Positions 15,358 to 23,036 of a DNA stretch of 32,893 nucleotides are shown here, one piece after another. Numbering within the stretch: position 1 is the first letter of the stretch; each line of letters opens with the position of its first letter. Source of the DNA: Sedimentisphaerales bacterium (GTDB taxonomy: Bacteria > Planctomycetota > Phycisphaerae > Sedimentisphaerales > Anaerohalosphaeraceae); contig JAFGKL010000132.1 in assembly GCA_016928585.1 (NCBI GenBank), forward strand, positions 1 through 32,893, in the 5' to 3' direction. The notes under the pieces were generated by a model. It saw only the letters and a list, made by a program, of their open reading frames with translations. It was not told the DNA's origin and did not search any database. The translations under genes and the position numbers were made by a program.

Positions 15358-16731
15358 ATGAAAGCTTTTTCTATTTATACGCTAGGGTGCAAGGTCAACC
15401 AATACGAATCCCAGCAGATACGCGAGCTTCTGGAAAGCTACGGGCTAAAACTGGTAGATTTAGCAGAATCTCCCGGTCTGGTTGTTCTCAACAGTTGCTG
15501 CGTCACCCATATAGCATCGGCAAAGAGCCGTCAATTAATCCGAAAAATCCTCAAATATAATCCAAACGCAACTATAGTAGTAACCGGCTGTTTACCTATA
15601 GGGCAGGCCACAGAACTCGGCGACATCAAGGAAACCAAAAACATGCACCTCGTAAACCAAAAAGAGCATTTGGAATCGGTATTAGAAAAGGCTGTATTTA
15701 GTTATCAAAACAGTAAAACACCAAAAACACACAAAATCAAGCATAAAACCGAGATATCAGCTATTAAAGCAATAAATCAGGCAAAATCTGCCGCTGACAG
15801 CGAAGATTCCTCAAAGGCAAAAAGAGCAAAACCAAAAATGGAACTATTAAAAAAGTATGCTGGCCAAACCAGGGCGTTCCTAAAGGTACAGGACGGTTGC
15901 GATGGGCACTGTACATACTGCATAGTTCCAAAGATACGTAACAAGATAATATCAAAATCTATAAGCGACGTACTGGAAGAAGCTTACAACTTAATATACG
16001 CAGGACATAAAGAAATTGTTCTAACTGGCATATTTCTAGGGGCTTACGGGCAAAAAACTGTACGGAGAAAAAAACAGGACGCTGCAAAAAAAGATAAACT
16101 GGCGGAATTATTAGGTAAACTTGCACAAATTCAGGACTTAGAGCGGATAAGGCTAAGCTCTCTGGAGCCTGCTGATGTAACAGAAAAACTGTTAGATGTC
16201 TTCTGCCAAAACCCTAAGATTATGCCACATATGCATTTACCGCTGCAATCCGGATCGGACAGAATATTGAAAAGAATGTGCAGGCAGTACAGCGTAGCAG
16301 ATTTTTTAGAGGTTGTAGATCAGATAAAAGATCGATTAGTAAAACCTGCTATAACAACGGATATAATTGTAGGTTTTCCGGGAGAAAGCGATGATGATTT
16401 TCAAAAAACTTTCGAGATAGCAAAAAAAGTCGGCTTTTCAAAAATACATGTTTTCAGCTACAGCAGCAGAAAAAACACCGCCGCAGCAAAAATGGACGGA
16501 CATATTAAGCCGGAAATCATAAAGAAAAGATCAAAGCAGTTAAGCGGCCTTGATTGGCGTCTGCAAAGCAAGTTCAGAAAGCAGTTTATAGGGGAAAAGG
16601 TGAAAATTATTGTCGAGGGTACCGATCCGGTCAAAGGAAGGTGCGAAAGGTATTTTATGGTCGAGTGCCCCCAACTGAATGGAGATAAAATTAACAGAGG
16701 CGACCTTATCGAAGTGCAGGTCGACAAGTGA
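15358..16731 (+). CDS. mtaB: tRNA t6A37 methylthiotransferase
   Basis: Radical-SAM enzyme that turns t6A at position 37 of ANN-decoding tRNAs into ms2t6A; 457 residues. The N-terminal UPF0004 domain holds the second-cluster cysteines Cys11 (YTLGCKVNQYES, the MtaB signature), Cys47 (NSCCVT, with an extra Cys48) and Cys78 (TGCLP). The radical-SAM site is CDGHCTYC (Cys181, 185, 188). Later blocks HLPLQSGSDRILKRM and TDIIVGFPGESDDDF are typical, and a TRAM-like end closes the protein. A Lys/Ser-rich insert of about 55 residues (about 108-165) joins the first two domains and makes the protein longer than usual. The start is fixed by Cys11; AAGGGG is only 2 bases away, so leaderless initiation is plausible. 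Confidence 0.92.
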   Translation: MKAFSIYTLGCKVNQYESQQIRELLESYGLKLVDLAESPGLVVLNSCCVTHIASAKSRQLIRKILKYNPNATIVVTGCLPIGQATELGDIKETKNMHLVNQKEHLESVLEKAVFSYQNSKTPKTHKIKHKTEISAIKAINQAKSAADSEDSSKAKRAKPKMELLKKYAGQTRAFLKVQDGCDGHCTYCIVPKIRNKIISKSISDVLEEAYNLIYAGHKEIVLTGIFLGAYGQKTVRRKKQDAAKKDKLAELLGKLAQIQDLERIRLSSLEPADVTEKLLDVFCQNPKIMPHMHLPLQSGSDRILKRMCRQYSVADFLEVVDQIKDRLVKPAITTDIIVGFPGESDDDFQKTFEIAKKVGFSKIHVFSYSSRKNTAAAKMDGHIKPEIIKKRSKQLSGLDWRLQSKFRKQFIGEKVKIIVEGTDPVKGRCERYFMVECPQLNGDKINRGDLIEVQVDK

Positions 16732-16895
16732 AGTGTCTGAGCAAGCAGGTAAAGAACTATAAGCAACAAACTGCCGGGGGTTTTAAATCATAAATAAAGG
16801 ACAACCAAGACCAAGCCTTGGAAGCCATTTTCAAAAAGCTTCTATTCTAAATTATCACATTTTACACGAATAGTTTCTTAGCAGGCAAGATAGCC

Positions 16896-17051
16896 TTACT
16901 CACTATCCTCGCCCGAAATCGAATCAGCGGTCTCGGCTGTTGATTTGCCAAGCCACTGCACATCACGGCCTATGCCTGCTATAGTATTACAGCCGGCTAA
17001 GACAAAAATGGTGAATGCCACTATGAACGATAAAATGATCTTCCTAAACAT
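16896..17051 (-). CDS. Entericidin-like small lipoprotein
   Basis: 51 residues. A Lys-containing start and a hydrophobic stretch are followed by VLAGC with lipidated Cys21. The mature part, CNTIAGIGRDVQWLGKSTAE and about ten more residues, matches the entericidin EcnA/EcnB pattern (GCNT, then G-G-DI/VQ, then a small amphipathic helix). Entericidins are outer-membrane lipoproteins; in E. coli ecnA/ecnB form an antidote/toxin pair linked to bacteriolysis in stationary phase. Only one copy is present here, so whether it acts as toxin or antidote cannot be said. GAGGA lies 7 bases before the ATG. The gene stands alone between mtaB and the DUF3795 gene. Confidence 0.85.
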   Translation of the reverse strand: MFRKIILSFIVAFTIFVLAGCNTIAGIGRDVQWLGKSTAETADSISGEDSE

Positions 17052-17282
17052 TTCGTATCCTCGCAAAATATTAGTCTTCCCTGATTAATATCACCTGCCT
17101 ATCGGTATTTTAAGGAATAAACAGCTCGGTGTAAATAAAAAAATAACAAACCGTAATTATTGATAATTGATATTAAAGGCAAAAATCGAGCGGCCTAGCC
17201 TCTCTGGAGGCTGCTTGGAAAATGACTTTTTAGTTGTTCACTCTCGCCTTTTAACATCGTCTGACAATTGTTAAATTGCTTG

Positions 17283-17311
17283 TTGTTGATGGCCCAAAAA
17301 AGTGTTATAAT
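17283..17311 (+). promoter_or_regulatory. Promoter of the DUF3795 gene
   Basis: TTGTTG (17283-17288) and a perfect TATAAT (17306-17311) with upstream TG (extended -10) are 17 bp apart. The predicted start is about 17318. Confidence 0.7.
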
Positions 17312-17344
17312 ACTAGTTAAGGACAAATGATCGGGAGAACTAAA

Positions 17345-17659
17345 ATGGCAGAAGAAACAGCAGAAAAAATAGTTGCGTATTGTGGATTAGTATGCAGCGA
17401 TTGCGGAGCATACAAAAAAAATAAATGTGAAGGTTGCCATAGCGATAAGCCTATGAATATGGGCTGCAAGGTAAAGCCGTGTGCGATCGAACACAACTAC
17501 AGCACATGCGCCGAGTGTAGCGATTTTGCCGATCTTAAGGACTGCAAAAAACTAAACAATTTCATATCAAAATTATTCGCGATTATTTTCCGTTCGGACA
17601 GGATCGGCAACCTTTACAAGATAAGAGAAGCAAAATTTAAAATGATCGATAATAATTAA
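17345..17659 (+). CDS. DUF3795-type Cys-rich small protein
   Basis: 104 residues from the chosen start. Ten Cys (13, 17, 20, 28, 31, 41, 46, 55, 58, 67) in the order CGLVCSDCGAY, CEGC, C, C, CAEC, C match the DUF3795 family, common in anaerobes and of unknown function; the pattern suggests zinc or iron-sulphur binding. No signal peptide, so cytoplasmic. The frame also has an ATG at 17327, but that is only about 9 bases after the predicted transcript start, whereas the ATG at 17345 has GGAG 7 bases upstream. A second small Cys protein follows 77 bases downstream on the same strand and may be cotranscribed. Confidence 0.82.
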   Translation: MAEETAEKIVAYCGLVCSDCGAYKKNKCEGCHSDKPMNMGCKVKPCAIEHNYSTCAECSDFADLKDCKKLNNFISKLFAIIFRSDRIGNLYKIREAKFKMIDNN

Positions 17660-17736
17660 CGAACATTAAATGATTTATTGTTTGCTTAGCAGAATTATCA
17701 CATTGAACATAAAGATAAATAGTAGGGAGAATAAAA

Positions 17737-18036
17737 ATGGCCAAGCAAGACACATCGAATGATCATTACGAAGAATTCAAACTGGAACACGTTAAGAATG
17801 AAGCCCCCTTTGAAATACATGGCAGATGTTTCAAGTGTACCTATTGGCAAACACTGGAAAACGGGTTTCCCAATAAAGAACAGAATGTTAGAGGGATCAT
17901 AGGAGAACACCTCGGTGAATGTAGACGAAGAACGCCTCTATGGAACAATAACCGCACCGAGTGGCCGGTAACTTATGATTTTGACTGGTGCGGTGAATTT
18001 GATGCAAAAGCCGGAAAAGGCGGGTTGGCGTTTTAG
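17737..18036 (+). CDS. Small four-cysteine protein, unknown function
   Basis: 99 residues, soluble, with no signal peptide. Four Cys are placed as CFKC (31, 34), GECRRRTP (62) and a WCGEF motif (85), a layout seen in small conserved proteins of unknown function and suited to one metal site (zinc or iron-sulphur). The Trp-Pro before the last Cys (EWPVTYDFDWCGEF) is probably structural. GGGAG lies 8 bases before the ATG. It may share a transcript with the DUF3795 gene upstream. Confidence 0.75.
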   Translation: MAKQDTSNDHYEEFKLEHVKNEAPFEIHGRCFKCTYWQTLENGFPNKEQNVRGIIGEHLGECRRRTPLWNNNRTEWPVTYDFDWCGEFDAKAGKGGLAF

Positions 18037-18104
18037 CATAAAATCGCATCACAACATCGCATCTTAAAAACACTCTAAGGTAAAACCCGCAACAAAAAGA
18101 CTGT

Positions 18105-18139
18105 AAAAAAGGGCTATAGCTGTCGCACTAATAGCCCTT
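18105..18139 (-). terminator. Rho-independent terminator of the small exported protein gene
   Basis: A 9-bp stem (AAGGGCTAT at 18109-18117, ATAGCCCTT at 18131-18139); read on the minus strand it runs into T6 (18105-18110). It lies 32 bases after the stop of the gene at 18171-18377. Confidence 0.75.
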
Positions 18140-18170
18140 GAAAAAATTCGATTGATCACATTTTTATTGT

Positions 18171-18377
18171 TTAAACAACAAAAGTTCTAAGATCATAAAA
18201 ATGGTCTACAAGGGGTCTTGCGGGTGGTGGTCGTTCCTGGATAAATGCAGTTTCAAAACTCTCCGCATTGAAGAAGTAAATTTGTTTTTGGTACCATGCC
18301 GATTCCTGTATTACAAGGGGAGAAATAAATAAGATAAATACAACCCCTAAACAGAGAATTAACGACCACGTTTTCAT
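18171..18377 (-). CDS. Small exported or membrane-anchored protein, unknown
   Basis: 68 residues. Lys2 and a hydrophobic helix (about 4-24) form a signal peptide or membrane anchor, followed by about 44 residues with aromatic residues and an ERPPPARP proline stretch. I do not recognise a family. Support for a real gene: AGGAG six bases before the ATG, a strong terminator just after the stop, and no overlap with another gene. Confidence 0.65.
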   Translation of the reverse strand: MKTWSLILCLGVVFILFISPLVIQESAWYQKQIYFFNAESFETAFIQERPPPARPLVDHFYDLRTFVV

Positions 18378-18762
18378 GTTAATCTCCTTGTTATAACATT
18401 GTCAGTTCGGCATATCACAAAAAACGGCTTTAAAGAATTGATAAACCGACATTCAAAATTTCAATCTCTGCATATTAAACATCCCAAAACGCCAAATCTC
18501 TGCTTTTAATACTGATAATCGCGTTTTTCAGGGAATTGCAGGTGCTCAATAAAAAAAATAACAGCCCGGAAAGCCCGTTATCAGTATTGCCAGTGTGGTT
18601 TATTGCTTCAGACAATTGGGGAATGCCCCAAAGCATGGCTATTGCTCTAAAAAGGCACAGAAGGTATGATTGTTTTGACGAGGGAACACAAATAAATTAA
18701 TATGGCACCAAGGTGTGCTTATATTTTGGATTCTATATTGGTGGTGCCTTTGGACTAAAAAT
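18378..18762. other. Intergenic stretch upstream of the sensor kinase, with possible RNA structure
   Basis: No convincing gene. It holds a perfect 11-bp inverted repeat (AATACTGATAA at 18508-18518, TTATCAGTATT at 18578-18588) around a 59-nt loop, and a compact hairpin TTGGGG-AATG-CCCCAA (18616-18631). A possible 18-codon frame (18702-18758) ends 4 bases before the kinase ATG but lacks a well-placed ribosome binding site. No promoter was clear. Confidence 0.5.
18508..18588. repeat. 11-bp perfect inverted repeat with 59-nt loop
   Basis: Arms 18508-18518 and 18578-18588 are exact reverse complements. The distance suits either a long RNA stem or two half-sites for a regulator. Confidence 0.6.
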
Positions 18763-21459
18763 ATGGGTAATACTGAAAAAGAATATATCGATGAGATAAA
18801 AAAGCTTCGCAAGAAGATAGAATATTACGAATCTATACATTCCGGCTCGTTGGAAACCGAGCGATCCCATGAATATCATCTGGGGCTCGAAAAACTGATA
18901 ACAAACATCTCTATGAACTTTATCAATCTTCCGCCGGAAAAAATTGACGACGGTTTAAACAAGGCTCTCGGAACACTGGGAGAATTCTTCCAGGTGGATC
19001 GCTGCTACATCTTCCTTTATAACGAAAACATTACAACAATGACCAACACGCATGAATGGTGCGCCAACAGTATCGAGCAGCAAAAAAATCGTCTGCAGGA
19101 TACACCATGCCTAACCTTTCCATGGTTCACTGGTCAGATGAAAAATCTTAAAACAGTCTACTTCGACCAGGTAGCTAAAGCTCCCCCGGAAGCCAAAGCA
19201 GTCAAGCACGAATGGGAAACTCAAAAAATTAAATCGATAATATGCGTACCCATGATTTCCGGAAAAGGCCTTGTTGGTTTTGTAGGATTTGATTCGGTGC
19301 AAATCGAAAGACAGTTCAAAGACGATACGAGGATATTATTACGGATTGTCGGAGAGATATTTGCCAATGCTCTTGCAAAGCAACATTACGATGAAGAACT
19401 TATTCATAAAACCGAACAACTAAATGTCCTGTTGGGGGCGGCAGAAAGGCTGAACGTAACACTTGAAGTTGAAACTGTAATGCGGGAACTTGTAGCCTCT
19501 GCAATGGAACTGACAAAAGCAGCGGCGGGAACCGCAGGGCTTATCAAAAAAAACAAAATGGTCTTTAGCGAATATAACAACGCCGGAGAGATTATCGCTG
19601 TCGATTATGAGTTTGAAAAAGGTTATGGCGTTCCCGGCTGGATAATTGAAACTCGCAAACCATATATAACAAATGACACTGAAAAAGATCCGCACGTGAT
19701 ACCTGAGATACAAAAGAAACTGGGATTTTATAACTTGATAAATATTCCTATACTCAACGCTGCCGGTAAACTGCTTGGTTGTTTTGAAATACATAACACG
19801 TCAAACAAACGCGATTTTAATCAACAGGACATAGAGGTGCTGCAGGGACTTGCTGGTTTAGCTGCAGTTGCTCTTGAGAACGCCCTGCTTGTTGAACAGC
19901 AATACAGAACCAACCTTGCGCTTAATCTGAGCGAACAGCGATTCAAGGCTATTGCCGACTACACTTATGACTGGGAAAACTGGATCAGCCCCAGTGGAAA
20001 GTTGCTATGGGTAAATCAGGGAGTCGAAAGGATCACCGGTTACTCAATAAAGGAATGTATGGAAATGAAAGATTTTCCATTGCCGATGATATTAGAGGAA
20101 GACAAAGAAATCGCAAGAAAAAGCATAAGACAGGCTGTCAAAGGAAGTACTGGAAATAATGTAGAGGGCAGGTTCAAACGAAAAGACGGATCAATTGTCT
20201 GGGTAGCTACTTCGTGGCAGCCTATTTATGATAAAAATGGAGTATACCAGGGCCACCGATCAAGCATACGCGAAATAACCGCCAGAAAAAAAGCTGAGAT
20301 GGAACTAAGAAAGTCACAGCAAATGCTTAAGCTTATACTCGACACGATCCCGACGCATGTCTTCTGGAAAGATCTTGACCTCAATTATCTTGGGAGCAAT
20401 TCGCATTTCGCAAAAGATGCTGGATTAAATTCCACCGAAGAGATCATAGGCAAAAATGATTTTGAACTAAGCTGGCACAAGCAGGCCGAGTTATATCGAG
20501 CGGATGATCGCAAAGTTATTGAAACAGGAAAAGCCAGGATCAATTATGAGGAGCCCCAGACATGGAAAGACGGCACACACCTATGGCTTAAAACTAGTAA
20601 GGTACCGTTAAGGGATATAAATGGGAATATAATAGGCATACTTGGTACTTATGAAGATATAACGGAACGTAAGCAGGCACAAAAAGAACGTGAAAAACTC
20701 CTGAAAACACTCGAAGTAAAAAATGAGGAACTCGAAAGTATTGTCTACGTAAGCTCTCACGATCTTCGTTCGCCTTTGTTGAATATCCAGGGTTATTGCA
20801 GCGAACTCAAACAAAGCATTGATTCTCTCATGGCGTTTTGTGAAAAAAATGAATTCGAAGAGGAGGTCAAACATAAGTTATCATCATTGATAAAAGAAAT
20901 ACCGCCGCCGCTTCAATACGTAAAAGAAGGTGCATTAAGGATCAATATGCTTCTCGATGGACTTTTACGGCTGTCACGTCTTGGCGTAGAAGCGATACAG
21001 ATCAAAAAAATAGATATGAACAAAATCATCGAAGATATACTAAGTAACATGAATTACCAGGTAGAGGATTCCGGGGTGGATGTGGAGGTATCGCAACTGG
21101 CAGAGTGTACCGGAGATCCGGGCCAAATATATCAGGTGTTCACCAATTTGCTCGACAATGCAATCAAGTATATGGATAAAGGCAGAAAAGGTAAAATAAC
21201 TATAACCAGCAAAATCGAAGAAGAAAACAGTATTTATTGTGTGCAGGACAACGGCATCGGGATAGCTGACAGCCATAAGGAAAAAGCCTTCCAGATATTC
21301 CAGCGTCTTGATCCAACAGGACCTACACGCGGCGAAGGCCTGGGCCTTACGATAGTCAGACGAATACTGGATCGAAACAACGGCAGGATTTGGGTGGAGT
21401 CCACGCCCGGCCGGGGTAGCTGCTTTTACGTATCGCTCCCGATAAATATAAATCAATAA
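18763..21459 (+). CDS. Sensor histidine kinase, GAF-GAF-PAS-PAS-HisKA-HATPase
   Basis: 898 residues from the chosen ATG. Order: short coiled coil (1-30), GAF (about 60-215), GAF (about 232-385), PAS (about 398-520), PAS with PAC (about 520-645), HisKA with phosphoacceptor His666 in VSSHDLRSP, and HATPase with N box NLLDNAIKY, G1 DNGIGIAD and G2 GEGLGLTIV. There is no membrane helix, so it is a cytoplasmic sensor; the bound ligands cannot be read. The HisKA type resembles that of phytochrome-like kinases, but the GAF domains show no obvious chromophore Cys motif. No response regulator gene is near, so it is an orphan. The frame extends to a GTG at 18715, but the added residues are a hydrophobic Trp-rich stretch unlike a coding start and have no usable ribosome binding site. 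Both starts have weak sites. Confidence 0.9.
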   Translation: MGNTEKEYIDEIKKLRKKIEYYESIHSGSLETERSHEYHLGLEKLITNISMNFINLPPEKIDDGLNKALGTLGEFFQVDRCYIFLYNENITTMTNTHEWCANSIEQQKNRLQDTPCLTFPWFTGQMKNLKTVYFDQVAKAPPEAKAVKHEWETQKIKSIICVPMISGKGLVGFVGFDSVQIERQFKDDTRILLRIVGEIFANALAKQHYDEELIHKTEQLNVLLGAAERLNVTLEVETVMRELVASAMELTKAAAGTAGLIKKNKMVFSEYNNAGEIIAVDYEFEKGYGVPGWIIETRKPYITNDTEKDPHVIPEIQKKLGFYNLINIPILNAAGKLLGCFEIHNTSNKRDFNQQDIEVLQGLAGLAAVALENALLVEQQYRTNLALNLSEQRFKAIADYTYDWENWISPSGKLLWVNQGVERITGYSIKECMEMKDFPLPMILEEDKEIARKSIRQAVKGSTGNNVEGRFKRKDGSIVWVATSWQPIYDKNGVYQGHRSSIREITARKKAEMELRKSQQMLKLILDTIPTHVFWKDLDLNYLGSNSHFAKDAGLNSTEEIIGKNDFELSWHKQAELYRADDRKVIETGKARINYEEPQTWKDGTHLWLKTSKVPLRDINGNIIGILGTYEDITERKQAQKEREKLLKTLEVKNEELESIVYVSSHDLRSPLLNIQGYCSELKQSIDSLMAFCEKNEFEEEVKHKLSSLIKEIPPPLQYVKEGALRINMLLDGLLRLSRLGVEAIQIKKIDMNKIIEDILSNMNYQVEDSGVDVEVSQLAECTGDPGQIYQVFTNLLDNAIKYMDKGRKGKITITSKIEEENSIYCVQDNGIGIADSHKEKAFQIFQRLDPTGPTRGEGLGLTIVRRILDRNNGRIWVESTPGRGSCFYVSLPININQ

Positions 21460-21475
21460 GAGGGCTTGTGCTAAA

Positions 21476-21510
21476 AAGATTGTACTTTACACTCAACAAA
21501 GTATAATCTT
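21476..21510. repeat. 13-bp inverted repeat covering both promoter boxes
   Basis: AAGATTGTACTTT (21476-21488) and AAAGTATAATCTT (21498-21510) pair with one mismatch (G-U in RNA) around a 9-nt loop. The repeat spans the -35 and -10 of the next gene. It also starts 17 bases after the kinase stop, but no T run follows. Confidence 0.7.
21480..21507 (+). promoter_or_regulatory. Promoter of the secretin-domain lipoprotein gene
   Basis: TTGTAC (21480-21485) and a perfect TATAAT (21502-21507) are 16 bp apart, fully inside the inverted repeat at 21476-21510. Confidence 0.65.
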
Positions 21511-21531
21511 CTTGACCTAAAAGGAAAGATC

Positions 21532-22347
21532 ATGAAAAACAGTAAAAAAGAAATGACAGGAAAAAGAACGATCAATTTGTTACTGCTTTCGTTCATGTTG
21601 ACACAGGCGATATTGTTTTTTGCTGGCTGCGAAGAAACCACAAGAAGTCGCGCAAATGATGAGTTTGACCAGATCGACCGGGAAATAGAAACATGGAAAA
21701 CCCGCGCTATGCAAAGCTCTGGCGGTGATAACATAAAGATTGTGCTCGATTTCCTGCGTACGGAAGAAAGTGAATACAACAAGCTTCAGGCCCTGTGGCA
21801 ATATACTGATGAAAATGTAGCTATAACAGCAGGCAAAGATGAATTCAGAAGATCGGGACTCCGCATAGGTATCGCAAGAGGAGACATGGCCCTAAGATTA
21901 GATGCCGTGCAAAACACCACAAAAAGCTCCGAGCGAACACAGCAGTTCATCGTGGTAGCTAACAATTCAACCGGACAAATAAACGTCGGCACAGAGATTG
22001 CCACCCCTGTATTTTTCTATCGTGGCAGACGCTATAGTAGCACAGGCTATGAATTTCGCAAAGTAGGCAAGTTCCTCGAAGTAACCGCAAGAAAACTTGG
22101 CAACGGAATGGTAGAAGTTGAGGTTATACCTGTTTTCTCAAACCTCGTTTCAGGCAGCGGAAAAATGAACCAGATACGAATGACCGAGCTTAACACAAAG
22201 GTAATTCTAGCAAATGGGCAAAGCATGGTAATAGGAAGCACCGACGGACAGGCAAACAACATTGCAAACGCACTGTTAGGAGTTGAAAAGAACGGCATCA
22301 GGCAAAAAAACTTGCTCGTATTGACTGCCCATTTTACTGAAGATTAG
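21532..22347 (+). CDS. Lipoprotein resembling a stand-alone secretin domain
   Basis: 271 residues. The signal peptide has a long basic start and lipobox FAGC with lipidated Cys33. Residues 35-110 are helical and charged. Residues about 130-271 follow the order of a secretin C-domain: a GTEIATPVFFYRGRRY strand pair, VGKFLEVTARKLGNGMVEVE, then VILANGQSMVIGS, and a final KNLLVLTAHFTE (family: LLVFITPxI). N-domains and the membrane-spanning length of a full secretin are missing, so it is unlikely to form a normal outer-membrane pore. It could be a diverged secretin, a pilotin-like partner or an unrelated beta protein. AGGAAA lies 7 bases before the ATG. Confidence 0.75.
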   Translation: MKNSKKEMTGKRTINLLLLSFMLTQAILFFAGCEETTRSRANDEFDQIDREIETWKTRAMQSSGGDNIKIVLDFLRTEESEYNKLQALWQYTDENVAITAGKDEFRRSGLRIGIARGDMALRLDAVQNTTKSSERTQQFIVVANNSTGQINVGTEIATPVFFYRGRRYSSTGYEFRKVGKFLEVTARKLGNGMVEVEVIPVFSNLVSGSGKMNQIRMTELNTKVILANGQSMVIGSTDGQANNIANALLGVEKNGIRQKNLLVLTAHFTED

Positions 22348-22417
22348 AACATAACATATTAAATATCGTAATTAAAGTCAGCTAAAAATGATTTTATAAA
22401 TAGTAAAGGATAATTAA

Positions 22418-22918
22418 ATGTCAACAATTGATAATCTAGAGTCAGCATTCGCCGGAGAAAGCCAGGCAAATCGTAAGTACCTCGCATTTGCCAAAAAAGC
22501 CAGGGCTGAAGGTTATGAACAAATAGCAAAACTTTTCAGGGCTGCTGCCGCCGCTGAAACGATACATGCACATGCACATCTGCGGGCTATGGGCGGCGTT
22601 AAGTCAACACAGGAAAATCTGCAGGAGGCCGGCGGCGGAGAAAAATACGAATTTCAAAAAATGTACCCGGAATTTATAGCTCAGGCAGAGGCCGAAGGCA
22701 ACAAGACCGCCCTGCTGTCGTTTAAAAACGCAATGGCGGTTGAGCAGGTACACTTTAGCCTTTACAATTCGGCAATGGAAACACTGAAAAAAGGTGACGA
22801 CCTCCCCTCCGCTAAAATTTATGTATGCAGCGTATGCGGCAATACGGTTCTTGACGAAGCACCGGACAAGTGTCCCGTTTGCAATGCGGGAAAGTCGGCT
22901 TTTGAAGAAGTGGCATAG
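22418..22918 (+). CDS. Rubrerythrin
   Basis: 166 residues, normal length. The ferritin-like diiron domain (1-130) shows Glu14, ETIH (Glu47, His50), Glu90 or nearby, and VEQVH (Glu109, His112). The C-terminal rubredoxin-type domain has CSVC (137, 140) and CPVC (152, 155) for one iron. It reduces hydrogen peroxide to water with electrons from rubredoxin or NADH-dependent donors, in the cytoplasm, and is typical of anaerobes and microaerophiles. AAAGGA precedes the ATG. No rubredoxin, Fur/PerR or superoxide reductase gene is adjacent. Confidence 0.95.
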   Translation: MSTIDNLESAFAGESQANRKYLAFAKKARAEGYEQIAKLFRAAAAAETIHAHAHLRAMGGVKSTQENLQEAGGGEKYEFQKMYPEFIAQAEAEGNKTALLSFKNAMAVEQVHFSLYNSAMETLKKGDDLPSAKIYVCSVCGNTVLDEAPDKCPVCNAGKSAFEEVA

Positions 22919-22959
22919 TAAACTTATCCTCGTAAATAATGGGCACAAAAGGATTGTTA

Positions 22960-22988
22960 TTTACACCCGGCAGAACTTGTTGTATAAT
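22960..22988 (+). promoter_or_regulatory. Promoter of the DegT-family gene
   Basis: TTTACA (22960-22965) and a perfect TATAAT (22983-22988) are 17 bp apart, about 50 bases before the GTG at 23037. Confidence 0.7.
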
Positions 22989-23036
22989 CCCGACCTTAGA
23001 TAATTATTCTGAATTGAGAACCCAGGGAGTTTTTTA

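Noticed and set aside
18715-18762. GTG start extending the kinase by 16 residues
   Set aside because: The added stretch is Trp-rich and hydrophobic, with no usable ribosome binding site; one short segment is unlikely to be a real anchor.
21040-21456. Minus-strand frame of 138 codons
   Set aside because: Lies opposite the HATPase region of the kinase; no independent support.
22372-22400. Rubrerythrin promoter (TTAAAG, 17 bp, TATAAA)
   Set aside because: Boxes are weak, and the start would fall inside the ribosome binding site.
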